6,383 nucleotides of DNA from NCBI GenBank assembly GCA_015655255.1, contig JAATFJ010000018.1, forward strand, positions 1-6,383, given 5' to 3'. Numbering within the stretch: the first letter of the stretch is position 1; each line of letters opens with the position of its first letter. The translations under genes were made by a program, and so were the position numbers. This document shows positions 1 through 5,422 of the stretch, piece by piece. The stretch comes from Actinomycetales bacterium. Lineage in GTDB: Bacteria > Actinomycetota > Actinomycetes > Actinomycetales > Microbacteriaceae. The notes beneath the pieces are model-generated. The model searched no databases. It was not told where the DNA came from and saw nothing but the letters and a program-made list of their open reading frames with translations.

Positions 1-282
1 ATTGGGGCGGACGAGCAGCCGAGAGAGCGCGTGCAGCCGCAGGTACGCGTCCGCCGTCGATGCGGGCGCCTCGTCGAGGTCGATGCGGAGCTCGAGGAAG
101 GCGGTGCGCACATTCCTGCGCTCATCAGCTCCGGCGAGCGGTTCCCACGTCGCCTTCGCCTCCGCGGCCTCGGCGGCGGTGGGCGTTCCCCGGCCGATCT
201 CGGGGAACCAGGCGTCGAGAACCGTGCCGTCGGCGGTGAGGGTCGTGAGGCCGATTCCCCAGATGTCGCGAGAGATGCTCAT
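1..282 (-). CDS. dapD: 2,3,4,5-tetrahydropyridine-2,6-dicarboxylate N-succinyltransferase, N-terminal part
   Basis: The enzyme transfers a succinyl group from succinyl-CoA to tetrahydrodipicolinate, the first committed step of the succinylase branch leading to meso-diaminopimelate and lysine; it is cytosolic. Only the first 94 codons lie in the window and the frame stays open to the edge. The visible part starts MSISRDIWGIGLTTL, continues with GTVLDAWFPEIGRG (about 19-32) and ends with DAYLRLHALSRLLVRPN (78-94), which I recognise as the N-terminal domain of the actinobacterial DapD type. The acyltransferase hexapeptide-repeat domain would lie outside the window. The ATG at 282 is preferred because a TAGCGT -10 hexamer sits exactly 6 nt upstream, predicting a leaderless mRNA. 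The gene is divergent from dapE, which performs the desuccinylation step of the same pathway; the same divergent pair occurs in mycobacteria (Rv1201c/Rv1202, from memory). The family call is confident; nothing can be said about the catalytic half. Confidence 0.93.
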   Translation of the reverse strand, partial: MSISRDIWGIGLTTLTADGTVLDAWFPEIGRGTPTAAEAAEAKATWEPLAGADERRNVRTAFLELRIDLDEAPASTADAYLRLHALSRLLVRPN

Positions 283-288
283 GGGATA

Positions 289-294
289 ACGCTA
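289..294 (-). promoter_or_regulatory. -10 element of dapD promoter (leaderless)
   Basis: Read on the minus strand, TAGCGT is followed by six bases (TATCCC) and then the dapD ATG at 282. With the usual spacing, transcription would begin at or next to the start codon. No purine-rich ribosome binding site precedes the ATG. A -35 would fall near 312-317 on the minus strand (TGCTCC), which is weak. It interdigitates with the dapE promoter on the other strand. Confidence 0.6.
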
Positions 295-327
295 TCGTTC
301 CCGTCGGGAAGGGAGCATCCGCGCGAC

Positions 328-333
328 TAGGGT
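328..333 (+). promoter_or_regulatory. -10 element of dapE promoter (leaderless)
   Basis: TAGGGT lies exactly 6 nt upstream of the dapE ATG at 340, so the predicted transcript starts at or next to the start codon. No Shine-Dalgarno sequence is present. The region where a -35 would lie (about 305-310, CGGGAA) is non-consensus. Only 33 bp separate this hexamer from the oppositely oriented dapD -10, so the two polymerase footprints must overlap and the promoters may compete. Confidence 0.6.
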
Positions 334-339
334 GGTCTC

Positions 340-1413
340 ATGCCGCTCGATCTGACCGCGTCCTCCGTCGCTCTCACCAGGGCGATCTGCGATATCCCCA
401 GCGTCTCCGGTGACGAGAAGTCCCTCGCCGACGAGATCGAGGCCGCCATCGCCGGATACGACCATCTCGAGGTCATCCGCCATGGCAACACCGTCGTCGC
501 GCGAACGAACCTGCGCCGGGCGCAGCGCGTCGCGATCGCGGGACATATCGACACCGTCCCCATCAACGCGAACGTCCCGACGAAGGACATCGAGGTCAAT
601 GGCGAGCCGTACCTGTGGGGGCGGGGCACGGTCGATATGAAGAGCGGCGTCGCGGTGCAGCTCAAGCTCGCCGCCGAGCTCACCGCGCCGACGGTCGACG
701 TGACCTGGATGTGGTACGACAACGAGGAGGTCACGGCCTCTCTCAACGGGCTCGGACTGCTCGCCGCGGCGCGGCCCGATCTCTTCGCGGCCGACTTCGC
801 CGTGCTCGGCGAACCCTCCGGCGGCGAGGTCGAGGGCGGCTGCAACGGTACGCTGCGCGTGGTCGTGCGCACCCGCGGCGTGCGCGCACACAGTGCGCGC
901 GCCTGGATAGGGGAGAACGCCATCCATGCGGCGGCGCCCATCCTTGCGCGGCTCGCCGAGTACCGTGCCCGCGAGGTCGCCGTCGAGGGGCTGCTTTACC
1001 GGGAGAGCCTCAGCGCCGTGCGGATCTCCGGTGGCGTCGCGGGCAATGTCATCCCCGATCTCTGCGAGATCGAGGTCAACTACCGCTTCGCGCCGAGCAG
1101 ATCCGTGGACGAGGCCTTCGCCCACGTCAAGGCGGTGCTCGCGGGCTTCGACGTGGAACTCGTCGACTCGTCCGCGGGCGCGCGTCCCGGCCTCGATGCC
1201 CCGCTCGCGCAGGAGTTCGTTGCTGCCGTCGGCGCGGAGCCGCGCCCCAAGTACGGCTGGACGGACGTCGCGCGCTTCTCCGCCCTCGGCATTCCCGCGG
1301 TGAACTATGGTCCCGGTGATCCGCATCTCGCGCACCACGATGAAGAGCGGGTTTCCCTCGCGCAGATCGACGCGGTGGAGCGCGGACTGCGGGCGTGGCT
1401 CAGCGCGTCGTGA
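340..1413 (+). CDS. dapE: Succinyl-diaminopimelate desuccinylase (M20 metallopeptidase family)
   Basis: DapE hydrolyses N-succinyl-L,L-diaminopimelate to L,L-diaminopimelate and succinate, a late step of lysine and peptidoglycan precursor synthesis; it is a cytosolic dizinc enzyme. The 357-residue protein shows the full M20 set: H69 and D71 in GHIDTVP, the bridging D99 in [10 protein letters not shown], the catalytic pair E129/E130 in WYDNEEV, E158 in LGEPS, and the C-terminal metal histidine H332 in [15 protein letters not shown]. The lid/dimerisation domain lies roughly at 170-285, with [12 protein letters not shown] and a histidine in RAHSARAW at its start. Length is normal for actinobacterial DapE. 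The ATG is supported by the TAGGGT hexamer 6 nt upstream, which implies a leaderless mRNA. It is divergent from dapD, and its stop codon overlaps the start of the next gene. A different M20 amidohydrolase is possible in principle, but the residues together with the dapD neighbour make DapE very likely. Confidence 0.96.
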   Translation: MPLDLTASSVALTRAICDIPSVSGDEKSLADEIEAAIAGYDHLEVIRHGNTVVARTNLRRAQRVAIAGHIDTVPINANVPTKDIEVNGEPYLWGRGTVDMKSGVAVQLKLAAELTAPTVDVTWMWYDNEEVTASLNGLGLLAAARPDLFAADFAVLGEPSGGEVEGGCNGTLRVVVRTRGVRAHSARAWIGENAIHAAAPILARLAEYRAREVAVEGLLYRESLSAVRISGGVAGNVIPDLCEIEVNYRFAPSRSVDEAFAHVKAVLAGFDVELVDSSAGARPGLDAPLAQEFVAAVGAEPRPKYGWTDVARFSALGIPAVNYGPGDPHLAHHDEERVSLAQIDAVERGLRAWLSAS

Positions 1414-2612
1414 CGACGCTCGTCCGGCGCTGGGCGGGGCTGCCGGTCGTCGTCCGCATCGCCGTCATATACATCGCCGCGCGCCTCGTCACAACCGGGT
1501 TCCTCTGGATCGCGGCCGCGCAGTCGGGCCCGTTTTCGCGCTTCGGCGCCGATGCGACGCTGGGCAGCTTCGTGCTCGGCTGGGACGCCCAGTGGTACTG
1601 GAGCGTCGCCGTCTACGGCTACCCGTCTGAGCTCCCGCTCTCGACGACGGGGCAGATCAGCGAGAACGCCTGGGCTTTCCTGCCCGTCTACGCCTATCTC
1701 GCGCAGATCGTGGGCTTCCTGCTGGGCTCCTGGGGCGCGGGCGCGTTCCTCATTTCGATCGTCTCCGGTTTCTTCGCCTGCCTCGTGCTGCACCGGCTGC
1801 TACGGCGGCGGATCGGCTCCGGCGCGGCGCTCTGGGCCGTGGTCTTCTTCGCCTCCGGTCCGCTCGCGGCGCTGTTCCAGGTCGGCTACGCGGAATCCCT
1901 CTTTCTCCTCCTGCTCTTCCTCGCCCTCGACGCTGTCGCGCGGAGGAGCTTCTGGCCGCTCTACCTCCTCGTCCCCCTGCTCGCCTTTACCCGGCCGGGT
2001 GTGCTCGCCTTCGCGCTCTTCCTCGCCCTCTACGGCATTCTGCGCTGGGTGCGGCGGCAGACGGATCCGCTTCCTATGCGGCAGATCGCGCACATCATCG
2101 TCATCGGTCTTCTCTCCGCCGTTCTCGGTTTCGCCTGGCAGCAGATCGCAGCGTTCGCGACGGGGGTGTCGGGCGCGTATCTGGAGACGGAACTGTCCTG
2201 GCGGCGCAACTGGCTTCCCGGTACGGCGGAGCAGTTCGTGCCTTTCGACGGCTGGATCCAGGCCGCGCAGTTCTGGCTGTCGGCGTGGGGGCTGCCCGGC
2301 TGGGGGATCCCCGTTCTCGTCGTGCTCGTCCTCGTCGTCGCCGCGCTTCTCCTCTTCTCCTCCCGGGTACGGTTGGTGGGCGCGGAGATCCGGTTGTGGA
2401 GCGCGAGCTATCTCCTCTATCTCCTCGCGGTGTTCTTCCCGCAGTCGAGCCTCTTCCGTCTCCTCCTGCCGGTGTCGCCGCTGTGGGGCGCGGTGGCTGT
2501 GCGCCGCTCCCGCGCGTTCCGCATCGGCGTCCTCGGGCTGTGTCTGATCGGCCAGTGGCTGTGGATCTGGGCTGTCTACGCGCTCGGTAATGCCTACTGG
2601 CAGGTCCCCTGA
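1410..2612 (+). CDS. PIG-V-like multi-pass membrane mannosyltransferase (GT-C fold)
   Basis: This is a very hydrophobic protein of 400 residues with about nine or ten membrane-spanning stretches. It resembles the PIG-V mannosyltransferase family, whose members use polyprenyl-phosphate mannose on the outer face of the membrane. Numbered from GTG 1410, the visible motifs are [17 protein letters not shown] around 56-72, with D59 as the candidate catalytic acid in the first outer loop, then a FLPVYAYL segment (about 90-97), GYAES at 159-163, TRPG at 194-197 and [14 protein letters not shown] near 347-360. The start is chosen because GTG 1410 forms a four-base GTGA overlap with the dapE stop, suggesting translational coupling; GTG 1395, five codons earlier, is equally readable and neither has a good ribosome binding site. 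Acceptor and donor cannot be read from sequence; a cell-envelope glycan or a mannosylated protein is a reasonable guess. The family call is fairly firm, the precise function is open. Confidence 0.8.
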   Translation: MTTLVRRWAGLPVVVRIAVIYIAARLVTTGFLWIAAAQSGPFSRFGADATLGSFVLGWDAQWYWSVAVYGYPSELPLSTTGQISENAWAFLPVYAYLAQIVGFLLGSWGAGAFLISIVSGFFACLVLHRLLRRRIGSGAALWAVVFFASGPLAALFQVGYAESLFLLLLFLALDAVARRSFWPLYLLVPLLAFTRPGVLAFALFLALYGILRWVRRQTDPLPMRQIAHIIVIGLLSAVLGFAWQQIAAFATGVSGAYLETELSWRRNWLPGTAEQFVPFDGWIQAAQFWLSAWGLPGWGIPVLVVLVLVVAALLLFSSRVRLVGAEIRLWSASYLLYLLAVFFPQSSLFRLLLPVSPLWGAVAVRRSRAFRIGVLGLCLIGQWLWIWAVYALGNAYWQVP

Positions 2613-2690
2613 GGGGTGCGGCGAGGCGCGGAAAAGCCGTTTTCATGACGAATTCTTCCCAGCGGGGACACAGTCTCCGAAGGCACCCGA

Positions 2691-2696
2691 TAAACT
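2691..2696 (+). promoter_or_regulatory. Probable -10 element of the DUF3117 gene promoter
   Basis: TAAACT in a locally AT-rich patch fits an actinobacterial TANNNT -10. Transcription would begin near 2703, leaving a leader of about 25 nt that carries the ribosome binding site. No consensus -35 is visible at the normal spacing; GGGACA at 2665-2670 is 20 bp upstream, which is too far to be persuasive. Confidence 0.45.
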
Positions 2697-2710
2697 TAAC
2701 CGGTACCACC

Positions 2711-2722
2711 GAGGAAAGGGAG
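2711..2722 (+). promoter_or_regulatory. Ribosome binding site of the DUF3117 gene
   Basis: A long purine run, GAGGAAAGGGAG, ends five bases before ATG 2728 and offers a strong match to the 16S rRNA 3' end. It favours this ATG over the in-frame ATG at 2737. Confidence 0.7.
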
Positions 2723-2727
2723 CCACG

Positions 2728-2901
2728 ATGGCAGCGATGAAGCCGAGGACCGGAGACGGTCCCATGGAGGCTGTTAAAGAAGGACGACTCATCATCGTCC
2801 GGGTCCCGCTCGAAGGCGGCGGCCGCTTGGTCGTCTCCGTGAACGATGACGAAGCCAAGGAGTTGCACGACGTGCTCGCCGCCGTCGTCAACCCGGCGTA
2901 A
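2728..2901 (+). CDS. DUF3117 family small conserved actinobacterial protein
   Basis: This is a 57-residue protein, MAAMKPRTGDGPMEAVKEGR at the N-terminus followed by LIIVRVPLEGGGRLVVSVNDDEAKELHDVL. It matches the DUF3117 family, a very short and strongly conserved group found across Actinobacteria (Rv1211 in M. tuberculosis, from memory). The biochemical role is unknown. The sequence suggests a small soluble fold with two or three beta strands (about 20-37) followed by a helix (about 40-53). There is no signal peptide, membrane segment or cysteine. It has its own promoter, a strong ribosome binding site and a terminator just downstream, so it is probably expressed as a monocistronic and perhaps abundant transcript. 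The neighbours (dapDE upstream, O-methyltransferase and tatB downstream) match the conserved order around this family in other actinobacteria but give no direct functional clue. The family assignment is confident. Confidence 0.93.
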   Translation: MAAMKPRTGDGPMEAVKEGRLIIVRVPLEGGGRLVVSVNDDEAKELHDVLAAVVNPA

Positions 2902-2906
2902 ACAGT

Positions 2907-2928
2907 CTTCGTCCGCATTCGGACGGAG
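2907..2928 (+). repeat. Inverted repeat directly before the DUF3117 terminator
   Basis: CTTCGTCCG (2907-2915) pairs with CGGACGGAG (2920-2928) through one G-U pair around a CATT loop. It starts six bases after the stop codon and abuts the terminator stem at 2929, so the two hairpins could stack. It may protect the 3' end or assist termination. Confidence 0.6.
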
Positions 2929-2965
2929 GGGCGGGAGTCAGAGGACTCCCGCCCTTTTCTTGTTG
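2929..2965 (+). terminator. Rho-independent terminator of the DUF3117 gene
   Basis: A perfect 11-bp stem, GGGCGGGAGTC (2929-2939) with GACTCCCGCCC (2944-2954), closes an AGAG tetraloop and is followed by the T-rich tract TTTTCTTGTT. This is a textbook intrinsic terminator for + strand transcription. On the minus strand the hairpin could still slow polymerase leaving the convergent O-methyltransferase gene, but no T tract follows on that side. Confidence 0.92.
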
Positions 2966-2978
2966 TCGCGCGTGCGGC

Positions 2979-3617
2979 TCAGCGCTGCTCGCTCACGTTG
3001 AGGAGCTGCAGGAGGCCTTCGCCCGTCGTGGACAGCGCGGTGAGCACGGCGGGGGAGGACTGCGTCTCCTGGATGAGGGAGCGGTAGGCCGAGGTCACCT
3101 CGTCGCGCTGTACGGGATCGGCGACGCGCCCCCCGGCGAGGACGCGGGGGATGAGGACGATACCTCCTGTGCGCACGAGGCGCAGGCCGTGGGCGACGTA
3201 GTCGATGACGTTCTCGGCGTCGGCGTCCACGAGCACGATGTCGTAGGCCGCCTCGTTCATCCGCGGGAGCACATCGGCGGCACGGCCCGTGATGAAGCGC
3301 ACCCGGGTGGGGGCGATCTTCGCATCGGCGAAGCTGCGCCGCGCGACGGCCAGATGCTCCGGCTCCTTGTCGATGGAGGTGAGCACGGCGTGCGGGGCAC
3401 CCCGCAGCAGCCAGAGCCCAGAGACGCCGGCCCCCGTCCCGATCTCGACGATCGAGCGGGCGCCCACGGCGGCGGAGAGAACGGAGAGCTCGGCGCCGAG
3501 CGCGGCACTCACGGGAGCGGCGCCCAGTTCGACGGCATGGGCACGAGCACGGGCGATGACGTCGGGCTCGACGATGGCCTCGCGGACGTAGCGGGCGTTG
3601 GCGTCGTTCTCGCTCAT
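2979..3617 (-). CDS. SAM-dependent O-methyltransferase, family 3 fold (Rv1220c-like)
   Basis: This 212-residue cytosolic protein has a class I methyltransferase fold. From ATG 3617, the SAM-binding motif VEIGTGAGVSG is at 57-67, an acidic residue for the SAM ribose is at D83 (TSIDKEPEHL), and the strand-4 motif YDIVLVDAD is at 125-133. GGIVLIPRVLAGGRVADP (151-168) and GEGLLQLL (199-206) match the C-terminal half of family 3 O-methyltransferases. The usual catalytic lysine three residues after D131 is A134, and the usual Asp-Asn metal ligands are replaced by P157/R158, so divalent-metal catechol-type chemistry is doubtful and the substrate is unknown. ATG 3617 is preferred; GTG 3626, three codons upstream, is the alternative. 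A purine run AGAGAG lies about nine bases before the ATG. It is divergent from tatB, as the Rv1220c group is found near tatB in mycobacteria, and convergent with the DUF3117 gene. Confidence 0.88.
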   Translation of the reverse strand: MSENDANARYVREAIVEPDVIARARAHAVELGAAPVSAALGAELSVLSAAVGARSIVEIGTGAGVSGLWLLRGAPHAVLTSIDKEPEHLAVARRSFADAKIAPTRVRFITGRAADVLPRMNEAAYDIVLVDADAENVIDYVAHGLRLVRTGGIVLIPRVLAGGRVADPVQRDEVTSAYRSLIQETQSSPAVLTALSTTGEGLLQLLNVSEQR

Positions 3618-3651
3618 GGGCTGCACTCTCTGGGAAGGATGGGCTGCCCCC

Positions 3652-3657
3652 AGCGTA
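3652..3657 (-). promoter_or_regulatory. Candidate -10 element for the O-methyltransferase gene
   Basis: Read on the minus strand this is TACGCT. It would place the transcription start near 3645 and give a leader of roughly 28 nt before ATG 3617. It mirrors the tatB hexamer: CAGCGTA (3651-3657) and TACGCTG (3695-3701) form a 7-bp inverted pair 37 bp apart. Confidence 0.45.
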
Positions 3658-3694
3658 TTCGCTTCTCTGACGGGGAGCTCCGAGGCGCGGCGAG

Positions 3695-3700
3695 TACGCT
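3695..3700 (+). promoter_or_regulatory. -10 element of tatB promoter (leaderless)
   Basis: TACGCT lies exactly 6 nt before the tatB ATG at 3707, and no ribosome binding site is present, so the mRNA is predicted to start at the codon. No consensus -35 is visible. Confidence 0.6.
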
Positions 3701-3706
3701 GAACTC

Positions 3707-4102
3707 ATGATCTTCGGACTCACCTTCGAGAAGATGCTGCTGATCGGTGTGATCGCAGCGCTCCTCATCGGTCCCGAGCGTCTTCCCCGCTACGCGGAGT
3801 CCTTCGCCCGGATCGTGCGGCGTGTGGGTGAGTACCTCCGCGATGCCAAGGGTCGCGTCCGCGAGGAGATGGGGCCGGAGATCGACGAGGTCGACTGGCG
3901 CAAGCTCGACCCCCGACAGTATGATCCCCGCCGCATCATCCGCGATGCACTCTTCGACGACGGCGCGGCGCCCGTCGCCACGGCGACCGCGACGGCCGCT
4001 CCCGTCGTCGCGGAGAGACCCGTCCCCGCGTTCGCCGGAGGGAAGAGTCGTCCCGAGTTCGGGCGGGACAATCCACCGCCCTACGACTCAGAAGCCACCT
4101 GA
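3707..4102 (+). CDS. tatB: Sec-independent protein translocase subunit TatB
   Basis: TatB is the membrane subunit of the twin-arginine translocase; with TatC it forms the receptor that binds signal peptides of folded proteins. The 131-residue protein begins MIFGLTFEKMLLIG with the TatB-typical glutamate at position 8 at the head of a single short N-terminal membrane helix (about 6-21). The hinge IGPERLP (21-27) carries the Gly-Pro of the TatA/B family, and an amphipathic helix follows (about 28-55). The segment LDPRQYDPRRIIRDALFDD (67-85) looks like a conserved actinobacterial TatB extension. The tail is Ala/Pro/Thr-rich, with ATATATAA near 91-98, and probably disordered. A TACGCT hexamer exactly 6 nt before the ATG supports the start and predicts a leaderless mRNA. 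No tatA or tatC lies in the window, which is usual for actinobacteria where tatB sits apart. TatA is the alternative; E8, the length and the locus favour TatB. Confidence 0.92.
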   Translation: MIFGLTFEKMLLIGVIAALLIGPERLPRYAESFARIVRRVGEYLRDAKGRVREEMGPEIDEVDWRKLDPRQYDPRRIIRDALFDDGAAPVATATATAAPVVAERPVPAFAGGKSRPEFGRDNPPPYDSEAT

Positions 4103-4125
4103 GGTCGCTGATCTTTCGGCGCGTG

Positions 4126-4149
4126 ACGGCCGAATAGGGCCGCGGCCGT
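4126..4149 (+). repeat. Inverted repeat between tatB and the metE-like gene
   Basis: ACGGCCG (4126-4132) pairs with CGGCCGT (4143-4149) around a 10-nt loop, and the nested palindrome GGCCGCGGCC occupies 4138-4147. It begins 24 bp after the tatB stop and ends 8 bp before the -10 of the next gene. It could therefore be a tatB terminator without a proper T tract, or an operator covering the -35 region of the metE-like promoter. Confidence 0.5.
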
Positions 4150-4157
4150 TCTCGCCA

Positions 4158-4163
4158 TAGAAT
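4158..4163 (+). promoter_or_regulatory. -10 element of the metE-like gene promoter (leaderless)
   Basis: TAGAAT, the best -10 match among the leaderless starts here, lies exactly 6 nt before GTG 4170. There is no ribosome binding site in between. The expected -35 position (about 4135-4140) falls inside the inverted repeat at 4126-4149, so a protein bound there would block polymerase. Confidence 0.62.
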
Positions 4164-4169
4164 CAGCGG

Positions 4170-5282
4170 GTGACAGAACGTGCTCCCTTCCGCGCCGACA
4201 TCGTCGGCAGTTTCCTCCGCCCTGTTCCTCTCGCCGCTGCGCGAGCCGCCCACGAGGCCGGTGATCTCGACGACGAGGGGCTGCGCGCCGCCGAAGACGC
4301 CGCGGTCGCCGATCTCGTGCAGAAGGAGTCCGCCGCGGGCCTCCGCCTCGCGACCGACGGGGAGTTCCGCCGCTCGTGGTGGCACTTCGACTTCTTCGGC
4401 CTCCTTGACGGAGTGGACATCGTGGAGCTCGACCACGGCATTCAGTTCCAGGGCGTGCAAACGCGCCCGCGCGGCATCCGGATCACCGACAAGATCGGCT
4501 TCTCCGACACGCATCCCTTCCTCGCGCACTTCCGCGCGCTGCGCGACACGGCCGCCGCCACGGGGGCCGTCCCCAAGTTCACGATCCCGGCCCCGACGGT
4601 GCTCGACTTCCGCCTCGAACCGGGCAACATCGACAAGCGCGTCTATGACGGCCGCGATGCCATCGTCGACGACCTCGTCGCCGCCTACCGCGACGCCCTG
4701 CAGGCGTTCTACGCGGAGGGTGCCCGCTACCTGCAGTTCGACGACACGGCCTGGGCGTATCTCTGCTCGGAGGTCGAACTCGCTAAGGCCCGCGACCGCG
4801 GCATCGAGACCGATGGACTCGGCGAGCGCTATGCGACGCTGCTCAACCGCATCCTGGACGGCAAGCCTGATGACCTCACCGTGACCACCCACGTCTGTCG
4901 CGGCAACTTCCGCTCGACCTGGATCTCCTCCGGCGGCTACGAGCCCGTCGCCGAATACCTGCTCGGCGGCACAGAGTATGACGGGTACTTCCTTGAATAC
5001 GACAGCGAGCGCGCGGGCGGCTTCGAGCCGCTGAGGCACCTCCCCGCGGGCGACAAGATCGCCGTCCTCGGCCTCGTCACGACGAAGACGGGCGAGCTGG
5101 AGGACGCGGACGCCGTGCGTCGCCGCATCGACGAGGCGACGGCGTTCGTGCCCCTGGAGCAGCTGGCGCTGAGCCCGCAGTGCGGCTTCGCATCGACGGA
5201 GGAGGGGAACGCGCTCACCGAGGATGAGCAGTGGGCCAAGGTCCGTCTCGTCACGGAGGTCGCTGCCGACGTCTGGGGCTGA
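4170..5282 (+). CDS. Cobalamin-independent methionine synthase, MetE C-terminal-domain type (YxjG/YxjH-like)
   Basis: This 370-residue cytosolic protein belongs to the single-barrel group related to the C-terminal half of MetE. The family transfers a methyl group from a 5-methyl-tetrahydrofolate form, or another methyl donor, to homocysteine or a similar thiol to make methionine. The motifs VGSFLRP (12-18) and LATDGEFRRSWW (60-71) open the barrel. The zinc ligands are all present: H241 and C243 in TTHVCRGN, E276 in YFLEYDSERAG, and C338 in SPQCGF. It lacks the N-terminal barrel of full-length MetE (about 750 residues), so it resembles Bacillus YxjG/YxjH rather than classical MetE. GTG 4170 is chosen because TAGAAT lies exactly 6 nt upstream; translation would be leaderless. 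The gene ends at a strong hairpin. The following ligM-like gene generates 5-methyl-tetrahydrofolate, which makes methyl salvage into methionine an attractive role, though the methyl donor is not readable from sequence. Confidence 0.88.
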   Translation: MTERAPFRADIVGSFLRPVPLAAARAAHEAGDLDDEGLRAAEDAAVADLVQKESAAGLRLATDGEFRRSWWHFDFFGLLDGVDIVELDHGIQFQGVQTRPRGIRITDKIGFSDTHPFLAHFRALRDTAAATGAVPKFTIPAPTVLDFRLEPGNIDKRVYDGRDAIVDDLVAAYRDALQAFYAEGARYLQFDDTAWAYLCSEVELAKARDRGIETDGLGERYATLLNRILDGKPDDLTVTTHVCRGNFRSTWISSGGYEPVAEYLLGGTEYDGYFLEYDSERAGGFEPLRHLPAGDKIAVLGLVTTKTGELEDADAVRRRIDEATAFVPLEQLALSPQCGFASTEEGNALTEDEQWAKVRLVTEVAADVWG

Positions 5283-5293
5283 TCGCCTGGTGT

Positions 5294-5332
5294 GCGGAGA
5301 GGGCCGTCGCCTCGTGCGGCGGCCCTCTCCGC
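5294..5332 (+). terminator. Probable terminator hairpin after the metE-like gene
   Basis: A perfect 13-bp stem, GCGGAGAGGGCCG (5294-5306) with CGGCCCTCTCCGC (5320-5332), encloses a 13-nt loop and begins 12 bases after the stop codon. No T tract follows, which is common for terminators in very GC-rich actinobacteria. It separates the metE-like gene from the ligM-like gene, implying independent transcripts. Confidence 0.75.
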
Positions 5333-5349
5333 GTCCGCTCGGGGATGTG

Positions 5350-5384
5350 CGCGGCGAATACCGCGGAATCGTTGACAATCGCGG
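5350..5384. repeat. Three CGCGG motifs around the ligM -35 (candidate operator)
   Basis: CGCGG occurs at 5350-5354, 5362-5366 and 5380-5384. The CCGCG at 5361-5365 and the last CGCGG form a 5-bp inverted pair flanking the TTGACA at 5372-5377, so a regulator bound here could occlude the -35. The arms are short and the region is GC-rich, so chance is possible. Confidence 0.3.
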
Positions 5385-5400
5385 CGCGAGAAATCACTAT
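5372..5400 (+). promoter_or_regulatory. Promoter of the ligM-like gene
   Basis: A perfect TTGACA -35 (5372-5377) is followed at 17 bp by CACTAT (5395-5400) as an imperfect -10. Transcription would begin near 5407, leaving a leader of about 65 nt. This is the only consensus -35 before a gene in the window, and it lies in a relatively AT-rich patch. Confidence 0.55.
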
Positions 5401-5422
5401 GGACAGAGGGAAATAGCCCCCG

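Larger units (their letters stand above)
2613..2727 (+). other. Intergenic region before the DUF3117 gene
   Basis: These 115 bp contain no gene I can support. A small CCCC/GGGG hairpin straddles the stop codon of the preceding gene (2606-2616), and a short GAAAA/TTTTC inverted repeat lies at 2631-2644, but neither looks like a convincing terminator. The AT content rises toward 2680-2700, where the DUF3117 promoter is placed. Confidence 0.5.

Noticed and set aside
292..1338. A 348-codon minus-strand open frame opposite dapE
   Set aside because: It lies entirely over dapE, has no recognisable motif and shows the composition expected from reading GC-rich codons backwards.
2606..2616. CCCC-TGA-GGGG hairpin at the stop codon of the PIG-V-like gene, considered as a terminator
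   Set aside because: Only four base pairs with a three-base loop and no T tract; too weak to call.
2631..2644. GAAAA/TTTTC inverted repeat considered as a terminator of the dapE operon
   Set aside because: The stem is five A-T-rich pairs, which would be unstable, and no T run follows beyond the stem itself.
2101..2868. A 255-codon minus-strand open frame spanning the end of the PIG-V-like gene and the DUF3117 gene
   Set aside because: It runs through a promoter, a ribosome binding site and two well-supported genes; its product is Arg/Pro/Ser-rich with no motif.
4170..5282. Annotation as full-length classical MetE
   Set aside because: The protein is about half the length of MetE and begins directly with the C-terminal-type barrel motifs, so it is a complete single-barrel homologue rather than a truncated MetE.
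3936..5378. A 480-codon open frame on the minus strand opposite tatB and the metE-like gene
   Set aside because: It is a high-GC antisense shadow: the translation is Arg/Glu/Gly-rich low-complexity sequence without any family motif, while the + strand carries MetE zinc ligands and TatB motifs.
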